Below, in pieces: positions 31,911-40,727 of a DNA stretch of 64,000 nucleotides. The translations under genes were made by a program, and so were the position numbers. Source of the DNA: Actinomadura spongiicola. GTDB lineage: Bacteria; Actinomycetota; Actinomycetes; Streptosporangiales; Streptosporangiaceae. The notes under the pieces were generated by a model, which saw only the letters and a list, made by a program, of their open reading frames with translations, made no database searches and was not told the DNA's origin. Positions within the stretch are counted from its first letter, which is position 1. The number at the start of each line of letters is the position of its first letter. The stretch is taken from NCBI RefSeq assembly GCF_003432485.1, contig NZ_QVNQ01000001.1, positions 186,001 through 250,000 on the forward strand, written 5' to 3'.

Positions 31911-33773
31911 TCATGAGGGGAGACTGGAGACGTCCGACAGCCATGCGTGGGCGGTCGTGCCCCCGGCGATCACGGTCCGGCCGTCGGGACTGTAGGCGAC
32001 CGAGGTGACACCCTGGTCGTGGCCGTCGAGGCGTGCCGAGGCGGTGCGGCGGCCGACGTCCCACAGCCGTACCGGGGACTTCGACCCGCCGGTGACGAGG
32101 GCCTTGCCGTTCGGGCTGAACGCCAGCGACCGGACCTCCTGGTTGTGCCCGGTCAGCATCGCCGTCTCCGTTCCGGCGGGCAGTTTCCACAGCCGGGTCG
32201 TCCCGTCCGCGGATCCGCTCGCGAGGAGTTCGTCGTCCGGGTGGAAGGCGACTGCGCCGACGTCGTCCAGGTGCCCCTTGAGCGTGACGGTCGCGCGGCC
32301 CGACGCCAGGTCCCACACCTGGATGCTTCCGTCGGCGCGTCCCGCCGCCAGGAGCTTCCCGTCGTCGGCGACGCTGACCGACCGCACCTGCGTCCCCGAA
32401 CTGTCGAGAGACTGCCGGGGCTTGCCGCTGGCGACCTCGTAGACCTCGACTTTCTCTCCGGCCGCCACGGCGAGTTGTTCGCCGTCGCCGACGAACGCCA
32501 CGAACGCGGACCCCTCCGGTGCCTTGGGCGGAAGCGGCGCCGGTGCTCCCGCCTTGGACGGACGGTCGGCGCTGCGCTCGAAGTCGGGCTCCAGGTCAGT
32601 CGGCACGAGACCGCTCGGGAAGGGGAGCGGAATGCTCGGGGTGGGAAGCGGAATGCTCGGATAGGGCAGAGGGTACGAAGGGTACGGATCGACCGGAGAC
32701 GTGGGGGTGGCGGGCGAGGACGGTGTTCCGATCACCTGGCTCCGGCCCTCTTCCAGGGACCACACGTGCGCGCTCCCGTTCGCCAGGCCCGCCGCGAGGG
32801 TGTCGCCGTCAGAACTGAACGCCAACGACATCACCTGGGCAGGGACGTCGATACGGCCTTGAGAGTCGGAATTCTTGCGGGGCTTCGGACGCCCGTTCTC
32901 CGCGTCCCATAGCTTCACCTGTCCCGTGTCCGTTCCCACAGCCGAGGCCGTGGCCACGAGTTTCCCGTCCGGACTGAACGCCACCGCCGACACCGCACCG
33001 TCGAGCGGCTTCAGCGGCCCGAGGTAGCGGTGCGGGCCTAACGCCCTGGCCACCACCACCGTGAGCACGATCACGATCACCAGGGCCGCCGCGCCCCCGG
33101 CGATGAGCACCGTGCGGCGTCCTCCCGGGATCGTGGGACCGGACGCGACCGGTGGACCCGGAACCGGGACGAACCCCGGAGGTACGCTCCCCGCGAAGGC
33201 CTGCCCGCCGGGGACACCCCCAGGCGGAACACCCACCGGCGGGCCCTGAGGAACACCCCCGGGCGGACCACCGGCAACGCCCCCGGGCGGGCCCTGGGGA
33301 ACGCCTACCGGTGGGCCGGGAACTTCAACCGGCGGACCTCCAGAGACACCCGCAGACGGACCGTCGGGAAGACCCACGGACGGATCATCAGGGACGCCCG
33401 CAGGCGGGCCACCAAGAGCTTCTACGGGCGGATCGTCGGAAACGCCAGGCGATCCCTGGGGAACACCGACGGGCGGCCTCTCCGCGACGCCCACCGGCGG
33501 GCTCTCAGGAACCTCAACCGGCGGACCGCCAGCAACACCCGCAGACGGGCCGTCGGGAACACTCGCGGGCGCTCCCTCAGAAACACCCCCGGACGGGCCG
33601 TCGGCGATGCCCGCCGACGGGCCCTCGGAACCGCCCACCGGCGGAGCCTCCGGGACGGTCGCGGGCGGGTCCACGGGAACGGCCGTGGGCGCGGCGTCAT
33701 CGGCGGGTGGGTCTGTGGGTCCCTCGCCCGTTCCGTCAGGCGGTGGGGATGGCGGGGGGAGGTTCGAGGTCAT
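31911..33773 (-). CDS. Membrane-anchored WD40-repeat protein with Pro/Gly repeat domain
   Basis: This 620-residue protein has a long N-terminal low-complexity region (about residues 41-190) of PPVGVPQG-type octapeptides, one membrane helix (about 221-243, LVIVIVLTVVVARA) and a C-terminal beta-propeller. Visible WD40 blades include SAVAFSPDGKLVATASAVG, VRSLAFSPNGKALVTGGSKS and VTSVAYSPDGRTVIAGG; about seven can be made out. The repeat domain lies inside and the propeller outside if the N-terminus is cytoplasmic. The ATG at 33773 is the natural start. It is co-transcribed with the lipoprotein gene. Role unknown; a scaffold for protein binding is likely. Confidence 0.83.
   Translation of the reverse strand: MTSNLPPPSPPPDGTGEGPTDPPADDAAPTAVPVDPPATVPEAPPVGGSEGPSAGIADGPSGGVSEGAPASVPDGPSAGVAGGPPVEVPESPPVGVAERPPVGVPQGSPGVSDDPPVEALGGPPAGVPDDPSVGLPDGPSAGVSGGPPVEVPGPPVGVPQGPPGGVAGGPPGGVPQGPPVGVPPGGVPGGQAFAGSVPPGFVPVPGPPVASGPTIPGGRRTVLIAGGAAALVIVIVLTVVVARALGPHRYLGPLKPLDGAVSAVAFSPDGKLVATASAVGTDTGQVKLWDAENGRPKPRKNSDSQGRIDVPAQVMSLAFSSDGDTLAAGLANGSAHVWSLEEGRSQVIGTPSSPATPTSPVDPYPSYPLPYPSIPLPTPSIPLPFPSGLVPTDLEPDFERSADRPSKAGAPAPLPPKAPEGSAFVAFVGDGEQLAVAAGEKVEVYEVASGKPRQSLDSSGTQVRSVSVADDGKLLAAGRADGSIQVWDLASGRATVTLKGHLDDVGAVAFHPDDELLASGSADGTTRLWKLPAGTETAMLTGHNQEVRSLAFSPNGKALVTGGSKSPVRLWDVGRRTASARLDGHDQGVTSVAYSPDGRTVIAGGTTAHAWLSDVSSLPS
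33203..33650. repeat. 24-bp-period repeat in the WD40 gene
   Basis: Degenerate 24-bp units encode octapeptides of the PPVGVPQG and GPSAGVSG type in the N-terminal region of the WD40 protein. Confidence 0.75.
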
Positions 33774-33848
33774 GTGACCATCCCTGTCTTCGGGGGTCCT
33801 GAACGGCTCGGCCGGACCAGACGATCTCGATACCGCCGACCGTAGGGT

Positions 33849-33861
33849 ATTGTTCAACAAT
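33849..33861. promoter_or_regulatory. Palindrome ATTGTTCAACAAT, candidate GntR operator
   Basis: A perfect 13-bp palindrome around a central C in the divergent gap between the WD40 gene and the FCD-type GntR gene. A near copy (GTGTTGAACAAT) lies at 34695-34706, at the 3' end of the same GntR gene. Confidence 0.5.
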
Positions 33862-33913
33862 CTTCCAGACTTGAGACCTGACCCAAGTCGGTCACCAGGT
33901 TTACGAACGCAGT

Positions 33914-34732
33914 GTGTCCTCTGACATGGACAAGGCAGAAGCCATGCCCGCCGACCCGGTCATCACATGGTTCCGCGACCACCCCCCACGGCCCGCCGAC
34001 GAGAGCGACGGTGACAGTGCGGTGATTCGCACTGTCAGACGGTTCCGGGAGATGGTCGCCGGGGGCGGCGCCCGTCCTGGTCACCACCTCCGCGAAAGGG
34101 AATTGGCCGAGGCCCTGGGTGTTTCCCGCAACACGTTGCGGGAGGCGTTTCGACTTCTGGCCCACGAGGAACTGGTGGTCCATCGGCTCAACCGCGGTGT
34201 CTTCATTCGCCGGATCACCGCGGGCGACATCGCCGACATCTTCCGGGTGCGCAGGCTCGTCGAACTCGACGCGGTACGCCGCGCCAACGGCGCGCCCCGG
34301 GTGTTGATCACGCCGCTCACCGACATTCTCGATGACGCGGACCGTGCCGTCGCCGACCGGCGCTGGACGGACGTCGCGACCGCCGACATCCGGTGGCACC
34401 AGGCGATCACCCAGCTCACCGGTAGTCGCCGCCTCCAGGAGACGATGACGCGGGTGCTGGCGGAACTGCGTCTGGCGTTCGCCGCGTACGGCTCGTCCAC
34501 CGAGCAGGAGCGGTTCCACCGGCCCTACCTGGCCTGGAACCGTCAGATCACCGAACTGATCCTGGTGGGCGACACCGAGGCGGCCGAGACGGCGCTCGCC
34601 GCCTATCTCGCCCGCGCCGAGCGGCAACTCCTCGCCGCCTACCGCACCGCAGCCCCCGGCACCCTCTCCGCGGAGCCGTCACCGGGCGCTCCCAGTGTTG
34701 AACAATTCCTTTCACCGGCACCGGAATGGTGA
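33914..34732 (+). CDS. GntR-family regulator, FCD subfamily
   Basis: A 272-residue repressor-type protein with an N-terminal winged helix (RPGHHLRERELAEALGVSRN, TLREAFRLLAHEELVVHRL) and an all-helical FCD ligand domain (FRVRRLVELDAVRR, DIRWHQAITQLTGSRRLQE). The metal-binding Asp/His of helix 4 are present, but the two later His positions read WNRQITE and AAYLARAE, so the metal site looks lost. The N-terminus (about 45 residues) is longer than usual. The start is GTG 33914 or ATG 33926. Divergent from the WD40 operon, with a palindrome between, so autoregulation is likely. Confidence 0.88.
   Translation: MSSDMDKAEAMPADPVITWFRDHPPRPADESDGDSAVIRTVRRFREMVAGGGARPGHHLRERELAEALGVSRNTLREAFRLLAHEELVVHRLNRGVFIRRITAGDIADIFRVRRLVELDAVRRANGAPRVLITPLTDILDDADRAVADRRWTDVATADIRWHQAITQLTGSRRLQETMTRVLAELRLAFAAYGSSTEQERFHRPYLAWNRQITELILVGDTEAAETALAAYLARAERQLLAAYRTAAPGTLSAEPSPGAPSVEQFLSPAPEW
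34695..34706. promoter_or_regulatory. Second copy of the GntR-type operator
   Basis: GTGTTGAACAAT is the reverse-strand form of ATTGTTCAACAC, two bases from the palindrome at 33849-33861. It lies inside the last codons of the GntR gene. Confidence 0.35.
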
Positions 34733-34938
34733 TCATCGCATTCCGTGGGCACCGGTCCGATTCGCACGGGGACTGGCCGCACCTGGACCGGCCCCCCACG
34801 GCACCGTAGGTAAACCGGGCGAGTTCCGGACGTTACTTACTAACGAAGCCATTGAGCTGGCAGGTAACGGTTTACCGTATGCGGTAAGTCATGTGACTCA
34901 TGTTGTTGAGTCGCCTTCTCGGGGTCAGGTCGACACCG

Positions 34939-34944
34939 TAGACT
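34939..34944 (+). promoter_or_regulatory. -10 element of a leaderless gene
   Basis: TAGACT ends 6 nt before the GTG start at 34951, so transcription should begin at or next to the start codon. The GGAGG right before the GTG is too close to act as a ribosome site. Confidence 0.55.
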
Positions 34945-34950
34945 CGGAGG

Positions 34951-35259
34951 GTGATCTTCAAGGCGGTGGGCGATGGAAGGCCCTATCCGGAGCACGGTCT
35001 CTCCTCCCGGGACTGGGCCAAGATTCCGCCTCGCCAGGTTCGCCTCGACCAGCTCGTGAGCACCAAGCGGGAGATGGACCTGCAATCCCTGCTCGCCAAG
35101 GACTCCACGTTCTACGGCGACCTGTTCCCCCACGTGGTCCAGTGGCAGGGCGAGCTTTACCTGGAGGACGGGCTCCACCGGGCGCTGCGGGCCGCGCTCC
35201 ACCAGCGGCTCGTCCTGCACGCCCGCGTCCTGGACCTCGACTCCGTCGACATGTCCTGA
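34951..35259 (+). CDS. Conserved actinomycete protein, ParB/antitoxin-like annotation
   Basis: This 102-residue protein (MIFKAVGDGRPYPEHGLSSR, RDWAKIPPRQVRLDQLV, YLEDGLHRALRAAL) belongs to a family widely conserved in actinomycetes. Homologues are sometimes labelled VapB-type antitoxin, but no toxin gene is adjacent and no AbrB or RHH motif is seen; the EDGLHRA segment resembles the ParB/sulfiredoxin fold. The GTG start immediately follows a -10 element, so the mRNA is probably leaderless. Function unknown. Confidence 0.78.
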   Translation: MIFKAVGDGRPYPEHGLSSRDWAKIPPRQVRLDQLVSTKREMDLQSLLAKDSTFYGDLFPHVVQWQGELYLEDGLHRALRAALHQRLVLHARVLDLDSVDMS

Positions 35260-35262
35260 CCC

Positions 35263-36528
35263 TCAGCGGACCCCGGCCGGTTCCGGCGCGCGCTCGCGCG
35301 TCTTGGCCGCCGAGGGCGTGCGCACGCTTCGCGGATCGGCGGGACGGACCAGCCCCGGCCGCGCCGCCAGCAGCCCGAACAGCACCTCCGGCACCACCAG
35401 CACGAGCAGCAACACAAGAGGAACGGTCCAACCGTCGGTGACGTCGTGCAGGACGCCCATCGCGAGCGGACCGAACCCGGCGAGGAGGTATCCGCCGGTC
35501 TGCGCCATCCCGGACAGGCCCGCGGCGATCACCGGGCTGGAGGAGCGCAGGCTGAGCAGCGTGTAGGCGAGCGGGAACGCGCTGCCGGTGGCGAGGCCGA
35601 GAACCAGGACCCAGGCCCACCCGGCGGACGGGGCGAGCAGCAGCCCACCGAGGCCCGTGACCATGGCGACGGCGACGGCGACGACGAGCGGACGCTGATC
35701 GCGGAGGCGGGCGGCGAACACGGGGACGAGGAAGCCCAGCGGAACACCGACGATCAACATGGCGGACATCATCATCCCGGCGGTGGCGGGCGTGAACCCG
35801 GCGTCCCGCATGATCTCCGGAAGCCATGACATCAGCACGTAGAACATCAGTGACGCCAGGCCCATGAAGACCGCGACGTACCAGGCGGTCGGTGAGCGCA
35901 GCAGTGACCCCGCCGAGGCGGCGACCGGGGATCGCGGCGCGTCGGACGGCTCCGGAGCACGGCGGCGACGGACGGCGAGCGGCCCCCACACCAGCAACGC
36001 GATCATGGACGGGACGGCCCAGACGGCGAGGGCGAGCCGCCAGCCCCCGGCCTCGTTCAGCGGCACCGCGAGCCCGGCGGCGACGGCTCCGCTGGTCGCC
36101 ATGAGCATCATGGTGAGGCCGGTGAGCGAGCCGACACTGGACGGGAACGCGCGCTTGATGACGGCGGGCGCGAGCACGTTGCCCATCGCGATTCCCGCCC
36201 CGACCAGGACCGTTCCGGCGAAGAGCGAGATCGGCGACTGCACGACCCGCAGCAGGATCCCCATCGTGATCATGACGAGTGAGCCGGCGATGGCGGTCTC
36301 GGCGCCGAACCGCCGCGCGACGACCGGGGCGACGGAGGCGAAGACGCCCAGGCTGAGCACCGGAAGGGTGGTGAGGACGCCGATCTCGGCGCCGGACAGG
36401 CCGAACACGTCCCGCAGGTCGCCGAGCACCGGCGCGATGCCGGTGATGGCGGCCCGCAGGTTGATCGTCAACAGCACCAGGCCGATGAGCGACCAGAGGG
36501 CCGTGGCGCGGGAAAGGGGGGTTCTCAT
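35263..36528 (-). CDS. MFS transporter, CynX/NimT family
   Basis: A 421-residue transporter with 12 predicted membrane helices. The family signature is the first helix LTINLRAAITGIAPVLGDLR and helix 4 GIAMGNVLAPAVIKRAFP. CynX-type proteins move cyanate, nitroimidazole or other small anions; substrate not predictable. The start at 36528 (MRTPLSRATALW) has AAGGA 4 nt upstream; ATG 36543 is the alternative. It follows the FadR-type regulator at 36712-37398 on the same strand, likely its controller. Confidence 0.9.
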   Translation of the reverse strand: MRTPLSRATALWSLIGLVLLTINLRAAITGIAPVLGDLRDVFGLSGAEIGVLTTLPVLSLGVFASVAPVVARRFGAETAIAGSLVMITMGILLRVVQSPISLFAGTVLVGAGIAMGNVLAPAVIKRAFPSSVGSLTGLTMMLMATSGAVAAGLAVPLNEAGGWRLALAVWAVPSMIALLVWGPLAVRRRRAPEPSDAPRSPVAASAGSLLRSPTAWYVAVFMGLASLMFYVLMSWLPEIMRDAGFTPATAGMMMSAMLIVGVPLGFLVPVFAARLRDQRPLVVAVAVAMVTGLGGLLLAPSAGWAWVLVLGLATGSAFPLAYTLLSLRSSSPVIAAGLSGMAQTGGYLLAGFGPLAMGVLHDVTDGWTVPLVLLLVLVVPEVLFGLLAARPGLVRPADPRSVRTPSAAKTRERAPEPAGVR

Positions 36529-36711
36529 CTCTTCCTTCGTCATCTGCGGGGAAGGCGCGCGCATCAATCGGCGCACGACAAACCGGATACGTGACCCGCT
36601 GGGAGGCGATGGTCGGCACGTCATGGAATGCGGCCGTGTCCCGTGGCCGGTGCGGCGACGCGTGGTCGTCCCAGCGGGCGGTGTGGCGTGTGGCTCGTTG
36701 TTCGGGGTTGG

Positions 36712-37398
36712 TTACGCGGTCGGTTCGGGATGCCCGGTCGAGGCGAGGATCTGGTCCAGACACGCGTGAGTGGCCAGCGTGGCGGCTTCGGCGTCGCCCG
36801 CCTCGATCGCGGCGGCGATGGGGCCGTGCGGGACGTCCGCGTGCCGGAGGAGGGTTTGGGCCGCGCCGATGCTGGCCCGGAGCGCGGCGCTGAAGTCGTG
36901 GTAGAGGTCCGTCAGTACCCGGTTGTGGGTGGCCTCGACCACGGCGGTGTGGAAGGACAGGTCGGCCTCGACGAACGTGGCGTGGTCGCCGTCGGCCAAG
37001 GCCGCGTCCCGGCGCGCGAGGGCCACCGCGATGGCGGCGACGTCGGCGTCGGTGCGGCGGGCGGCGGCGAGGCGGGCCGCCTCGACCTCCAGGCCGCGCC
37101 GGACCTCAAGGATGTCGATGAGCTCCGCGGTCGCCAGCCGGCGCCGCACGGCCCCGGACAGCTCGCTCGTGGCCCGCACGTAGGTGCCGTCGCCCTGCCG
37201 GCTTTCGAGGAGGCCCGCGTGTGTGAGCGCGCGAACCGCTTCGCGGACGGTGTTGCGGCCCACCCCGAGGGTCTCCGACAGCACCGGCTCCGGTGGGATC
37301 TTCGCGCCGACCGGCCATCCGCCGCCGGCGATCTCGCTCCTCAGCTGGTCGATCACCTGATCGACCAGCGACGAACGCTGTGCCGTGCGCAGGGTCAC
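36712..37398 (-). CDS. FadR/GntR-family regulator of the CynX-type transporter
   Basis: This 228-residue protein has a winged helix (PPEPVLSETLGVGRNTVREA, VRALTHAGLLESRQGDGTYV) and an FCD domain in which the metal ligands are intact (EADLSFHTAVVEATHN, then VPHGPIAAAIEAGDAEAATL with His near the end, LATHACLDQ). The GTG at 37398 is preceded by GGAGG. It probably responds to a carboxylate or sugar acid ligand. It lies upstream of the transporter gene with a 183-bp gap. A GATAG-N9-CTATC repeat upstream may be its operator. Confidence 0.9.
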   Translation of the reverse strand: MTLRTAQRSSLVDQVIDQLRSEIAGGGWPVGAKIPPEPVLSETLGVGRNTVREAVRALTHAGLLESRQGDGTYVRATSELSGAVRRRLATAELIDILEVRRGLEVEAARLAAARRTDADVAAIAVALARRDAALADGDHATFVEADLSFHTAVVEATHNRVLTDLYHDFSAALRASIGAAQTLLRHADVPHGPIAAAIEAGDAEAATLATHACLDQILASTGHPEPTA

Positions 37399-37435
37399 CT
37401 TTACCTCCGGTCAACCAGTCATCCCATGTTTCGAT

Positions 37436-37454
37436 GATAGGACACTCGTCTATC
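37436..37454. promoter_or_regulatory. GATAG-N9-CTATC, candidate FadR-type operator
   Basis: An inverted repeat with 5-bp arms (37436-37440, 37450-37454) about 40 bp upstream of the FadR-type start. Confidence 0.35.
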
Positions 37455-37504
37455 CGGTTTTATTCCGCCCCTGCCGTTTCGTCCCGTCGCCCCGGGGCGG
37501 TGGG

Positions 37505-38947
37505 TCAGACGGGAGCCCTGTCGTTGGACGGCGAGGACGACGCCGACAGGCCCGCGGCCTCCAGCGCCTGACGGTACGCGGTCGCCGCCGCGTCCGAATC
37601 CTGGACGAGTTCGAACAGCTCACCCAGCTCACGGAACAGATGCGCCGCCGGACGTCCGGACGGCATGGTCGACAGTTGCTCGGACGCGGCCCGCAGAACG
37701 ACGTGAGCGGCGCGCGGGTCCCCCTGGGCGACGCGGGCGCGAGCCAGGACGAGACGGGCCAGGACGGTCTTCTGGGTACGTGCCGCGAGGTCGGTGCCCG
37801 GCGGCGGGGTCACGGAACGCGGAGCCTCCGGCGGCGCCAGCGCGGAGCCGGTGTCGAGGAACTGCTCCAGGGTGGCGATGGCCTCGTCCAGTTCACCGAT
37901 CAGGACGAGCGCGCGTGCACGAGCGATGGTGCTCTCGGTGGACTCCGCGCCGTCGAGGCACGTCGCGCCCTGGAGAAGCTCCAGCGCCTCCTGCGCGGCC
38001 TCCGGGGAACCCTCGGGACGCGGGCGCTCGAACCCGTACCCGCCGGCTGGCGCGGCGCCGGGCTGCACGGCGGTCGAGAACGGCATGACGCCCCTGAGCA
38101 GCGCCTTGGCGGCCGCGAGGGAGAGCCGTGCGCGCGACTGGGTCGGGCCCGCGTCGCTCCGGGCCGCGAGGGCCTGATCGGCGAAGTACAGCGAGTCGCC
38201 GATCGTGCCTTCGTCGAGTGCGCGGACGCTGGCGCGCTGGTAGTGGACGCTCACCGGTTCGTCGCCGGCGCCCTCCGGGTTGAGAAGGCGCTGTCCGAGC
38301 TGGTGGGCCCGGAGGGGATCGGAGCGATCCACGTAGGCCAGGAGCAGAATCCGTCCGACCTCCGTGTACTCCTCGCCGATGGCGATGCCGAGCTGGGTGA
38401 GCCGGTCGATGGCGCGTTCGCCGAGCGCGATGGCCTGACCCAGGTCGCCGACGGCGTGGTAGCAGCGCGCCAGCGCGATGACCGGCGGTAGCCAGCTGGC
38501 CCGTCCCGGGTCGCGTTCGGCCTGTTCGCGCAGCTCCTCGAACAGCGCGATCGCCTCGTCGACGCGTCCGAGCTCTTCCAGGGCGCGGGCGCGTCCCCAC
38601 CGTGCGCGGGAGGTGAGGTCGGGGTCGTCGCTGCGGGCGATGACCTCGTCGAAGCCCGCCTCGGCGGTGACGGGGTCGCCGCGGAGCAGCGCCAGATGCG
38701 CGTGGCGTTCCCGTACCTCAAGGTGGGCGCGCTGCTCCGGCTCGACGCCCTCGGCGAGGTATTCGGGCGTGCAGCCGAGGCGCTCGGCCAGCATGCGCAG
38801 GACGGTCGGAGTCGGGGTGCGCTTACCCGACTCGATCAACGAGATATAGCTGTCGGAGAGGTCGTGACCGGCGAGCTGTGCCTGCGACAAGCGTCTGGTC
38901 AGCCGCAGGTTGCGGACACGTTCGCCGACGTTGCCTGGACCCGGCAT
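37505..38947 (-). CDS. XRE regulator with TPR-like repeats
   Basis: A 480-residue protein: N-terminal HTH_XRE (GERVRNLRLTRRLSQAQLAG, SYISLIESGKRTPTPTVLRM) followed by about ten helical repeats of TPR type (RARALEELGRVDEAIALFEE, ARCYHAVGDLGQAIALGERA, ARALVLIGELDEAIATLEQF). Such regulators in actinomycetes act on development or quorum-like signals, where the TPR part binds a peptide or partner. The ATG at 38947 begins MPGPGNVGERVRNLR. It stands alone; its targets are unknown. Confidence 0.88.
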   Translation of the reverse strand: MPGPGNVGERVRNLRLTRRLSQAQLAGHDLSDSYISLIESGKRTPTPTVLRMLAERLGCTPEYLAEGVEPEQRAHLEVRERHAHLALLRGDPVTAEAGFDEVIARSDDPDLTSRARWGRARALEELGRVDEAIALFEELREQAERDPGRASWLPPVIALARCYHAVGDLGQAIALGERAIDRLTQLGIAIGEEYTEVGRILLLAYVDRSDPLRAHQLGQRLLNPEGAGDEPVSVHYQRASVRALDEGTIGDSLYFADQALAARSDAGPTQSRARLSLAAAKALLRGVMPFSTAVQPGAAPAGGYGFERPRPEGSPEAAQEALELLQGATCLDGAESTESTIARARALVLIGELDEAIATLEQFLDTGSALAPPEAPRSVTPPPGTDLAARTQKTVLARLVLARARVAQGDPRAAHVVLRAASEQLSTMPSGRPAAHLFRELGELFELVQDSDAAATAYRQALEAAGLSASSSPSNDRAPV

Positions 38948-39397
38948 GTGGACTCACTTAGCGGAAGTAAACAGGCGGCTGGGGTGCCGACATGATTGCA
39001 CATTGCGGGTTATCGCACATCGAGAGTAATGAAGCGGCGCGAGAAGTGGCCATCCGACAGGGGCCCGACGGGCCTCCGCTCGCACACCGCCACGCCGCCA
39101 CGACGGCCCGGTGGGGGCCGGTGGACACTCCGGCGGGCGCGGCGCCTTCACACTCGGACGGTATCCGACCACCCACAAAAGATTGCGAAAACCGCCGATA
39201 TTGACCAGCATGCCACGCTTCCGGGCTGTGTTTACTCCAGGCCCGGCCCACTCCGCTCGCCTGACGGCTCGCTACGTGACGTCCCTGGGGCGAACGCGAC
39301 ATCGCTACGCGATCCGCCCGCCTCCGCTCGCCTCCGGCGTCGCTGCACCGGGCGGGTCACGCGTTCGCGCGGGGCTGAGTCCACGTCGGGAGAAGCT
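38948..39397. other. Intergenic gap upstream of the XRE-TPR gene
   Basis: About 450 bp between the XRE-TPR gene and the PH-domain gene (stop at 39398). The promoter of the XRE-TPR gene must lie near its start. No gene, RNA or clear hairpin is supported. Confidence 0.45.
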
Positions 39398-40009
39398 CTA
39401 GGCCGGGTCGTCCGGGCCGGTGGCGGTGGGGACGTCCTCCGCCTCGACCGGCTCCCTCGGCGGCCTGCGCGGCGGTGGAGGCGGGGGCAGCGGCTCCTCG
39501 GGGGCCGGGTTCTTGTTCGGGAAGATCATCTCGCAGACTTCGAGGTAGAGCTGCTCGGGGTAGGGCAGGAAGTCCACGTTGGTGAGCGCCTGGTCCTGAC
39601 CGGCGGACTCCAGGATGAACTCTCCGTAGCCGAGCATGCGGCCCGCGATCGTCCGCTTGAAGCTCATGTCGGTGACCTTGGCCAGCGGCATCATCGCGAC
39701 CTTACGGGTGATCAGGCCCGTGGTCAGCAGCATGCGCTGGTTGGTGATGACGAAGTAGTCGACGGACCACTCCGCGACACGCCACACGAACCAGCCGAGC
39801 AGAGCCAGCCAGCCCCACCACACCCAGGTGATGGCCGCGGTGACGGTGTTGCTGAGCACGCCCGCGAGGATGAGCCCGCCGAGGACGAGCGCGACGGGGA
39901 CCATCAGCACGGCGGGATGCCGCCGTACCGTGATCACCTGGGTTTCGTGCGGGAGGAGGTACTTGTTCACCGACGCCGGTGCGGAGTCTCCGGGGGTCAC
40001 TAGCCTCAT
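39398..40009 (-). CDS. PH-domain membrane protein (YdbS/DUF304 type)
   Basis: A 203-residue protein with two membrane helices (PVALVLGGLILAGVLSNT, WGWLALLGWFVWRVA) and then a bacterial PH domain (DYFVITNQRMLLTTGLITRK, VAMMPLAKVTDMSFKRT). The C-terminus is Pro-rich (PLPPPPPPRRPPREP). These proteins are common near cell-envelope genes. The start ATG at 40009 is usual. It follows a 52-residue membrane protein gene with 7 bp spacing, likely one transcript. Confidence 0.88.
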   Translation of the reverse strand: MRLVTPGDSAPASVNKYLLPHETQVITVRRHPAVLMVPVALVLGGLILAGVLSNTVTAAITWVWWGWLALLGWFVWRVAEWSVDYFVITNQRMLLTTGLITRKVAMMPLAKVTDMSFKRTIAGRMLGYGEFILESAGQDQALTNVDFLPYPEQLYLEVCEMIFPNKNPAPEEPLPPPPPPRRPPREPVEAEDVPTATGPDDPA

Positions 40010-40016
40010 GGCGGCC

Positions 40017-40175
40017 TCAGGCGAGCGCGTTGACGAAGGTGGCGAGGGATCCGGCGGCGGAGGCGAGGCCGTTGGCCGCGTTCTCCACCGACTGTGCCGC
40101 GCCGTCCGGCTGTCTGATCACGTAGAACGCCACGAAGGCGACGGCGACCCATGTCATGTACTTCTTGGCGGGCAC
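40017..40175 (-). CDS. Small conserved membrane protein
   Basis: A 52-residue protein with one helix (MTWVAVAFVAFYVIR) and an amphipathic tail (GLASAAGSLATFVNALA). Homologues of this pattern (PAKKYxTW start, DGAAxxVxNAxxGL) are common in actinomycetes but uncharacterised. The GTG at 40175 has GGGAGG 5 nt upstream. Same strand as and just before the PH-domain gene. Confidence 0.75.
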   Translation of the reverse strand: MPAKKYMTWVAVAFVAFYVIRQPDGAAQSVENAANGLASAAGSLATFVNALA

Positions 40176-40247
40176 TGCTGCCTCCCGGAGCATCGACACA
40201 GACCCCGGTTCAGTTTCGCACAGCCCGTACGACCCGCAAAGCACGCG

Positions 40248-40508
40248 CTATGGCGCGTTGTCGAGTGACGAACGGCGTGTCTTGCGGCGTTTCTCCGCGG
40301 CGACGGCGGCGAGCACCTCCAGGTGCCTGCGCGCGATCCGTTCCACCAGGTCGGGCGGCGCCGATCCGGTGACCTCCTCGGCACCGTAGCGCGCGGCGGA
40401 CACGCACCGGTCCACTGTCTCGGCGGCGTGCACGCCCTCGAACTCCTCGGTGAGCCGCTCCCCGATCACGGCGTAACGCGGCAGGTCGCCTTCCCCTGGG
40501 TGAGCCAT
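40248..40508 (-). CDS. Three-helix bundle dimerization domain protein
   Basis: An 86-residue helical protein (GERLTEEFEGVHAAETVDRC, SAARYGAEEV, PDLVERIARRHLEVLAAV) matching the three-helix bundle dimerization domain found at the N-terminus of some arsenate reductases and as stand-alone proteins. Function unknown. The ATG at 40508 is directly preceded by GTG at 40511; either may be used. Confidence 0.75.
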   Translation of the reverse strand: MAHPGEGDLPRYAVIGERLTEEFEGVHAAETVDRCVSAARYGAEEVTGSAPPDLVERIARRHLEVLAAVAAEKRRKTRRSSLDNAP

Positions 40509-40727
40509 CACGTGTCCCTGCGGTCGCTCGCGCCGCCCGGTCCGTTACGGTCCCCCTGTGCCGGGACGGCGGAGGGGAACGCACACTGGCGTTCCGTAGG
40601 ACACCCGTACCCTCTGCCGCCGGGAACGAACATCACCGGCTGCACACCCACCCGAATCGGGACGGAGCCGCCTGAAAAGCACGAGAGCGGACGAAAAGGA
40701 CCTTCCGGCGTGGGCCACGGGACGGGG

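Noticed and set aside
34951..35259. VapBC-type toxin-antitoxin pair
   Set aside because: Homologues are sometimes labelled as antitoxin, but no PIN-domain toxin or other partner is adjacent.
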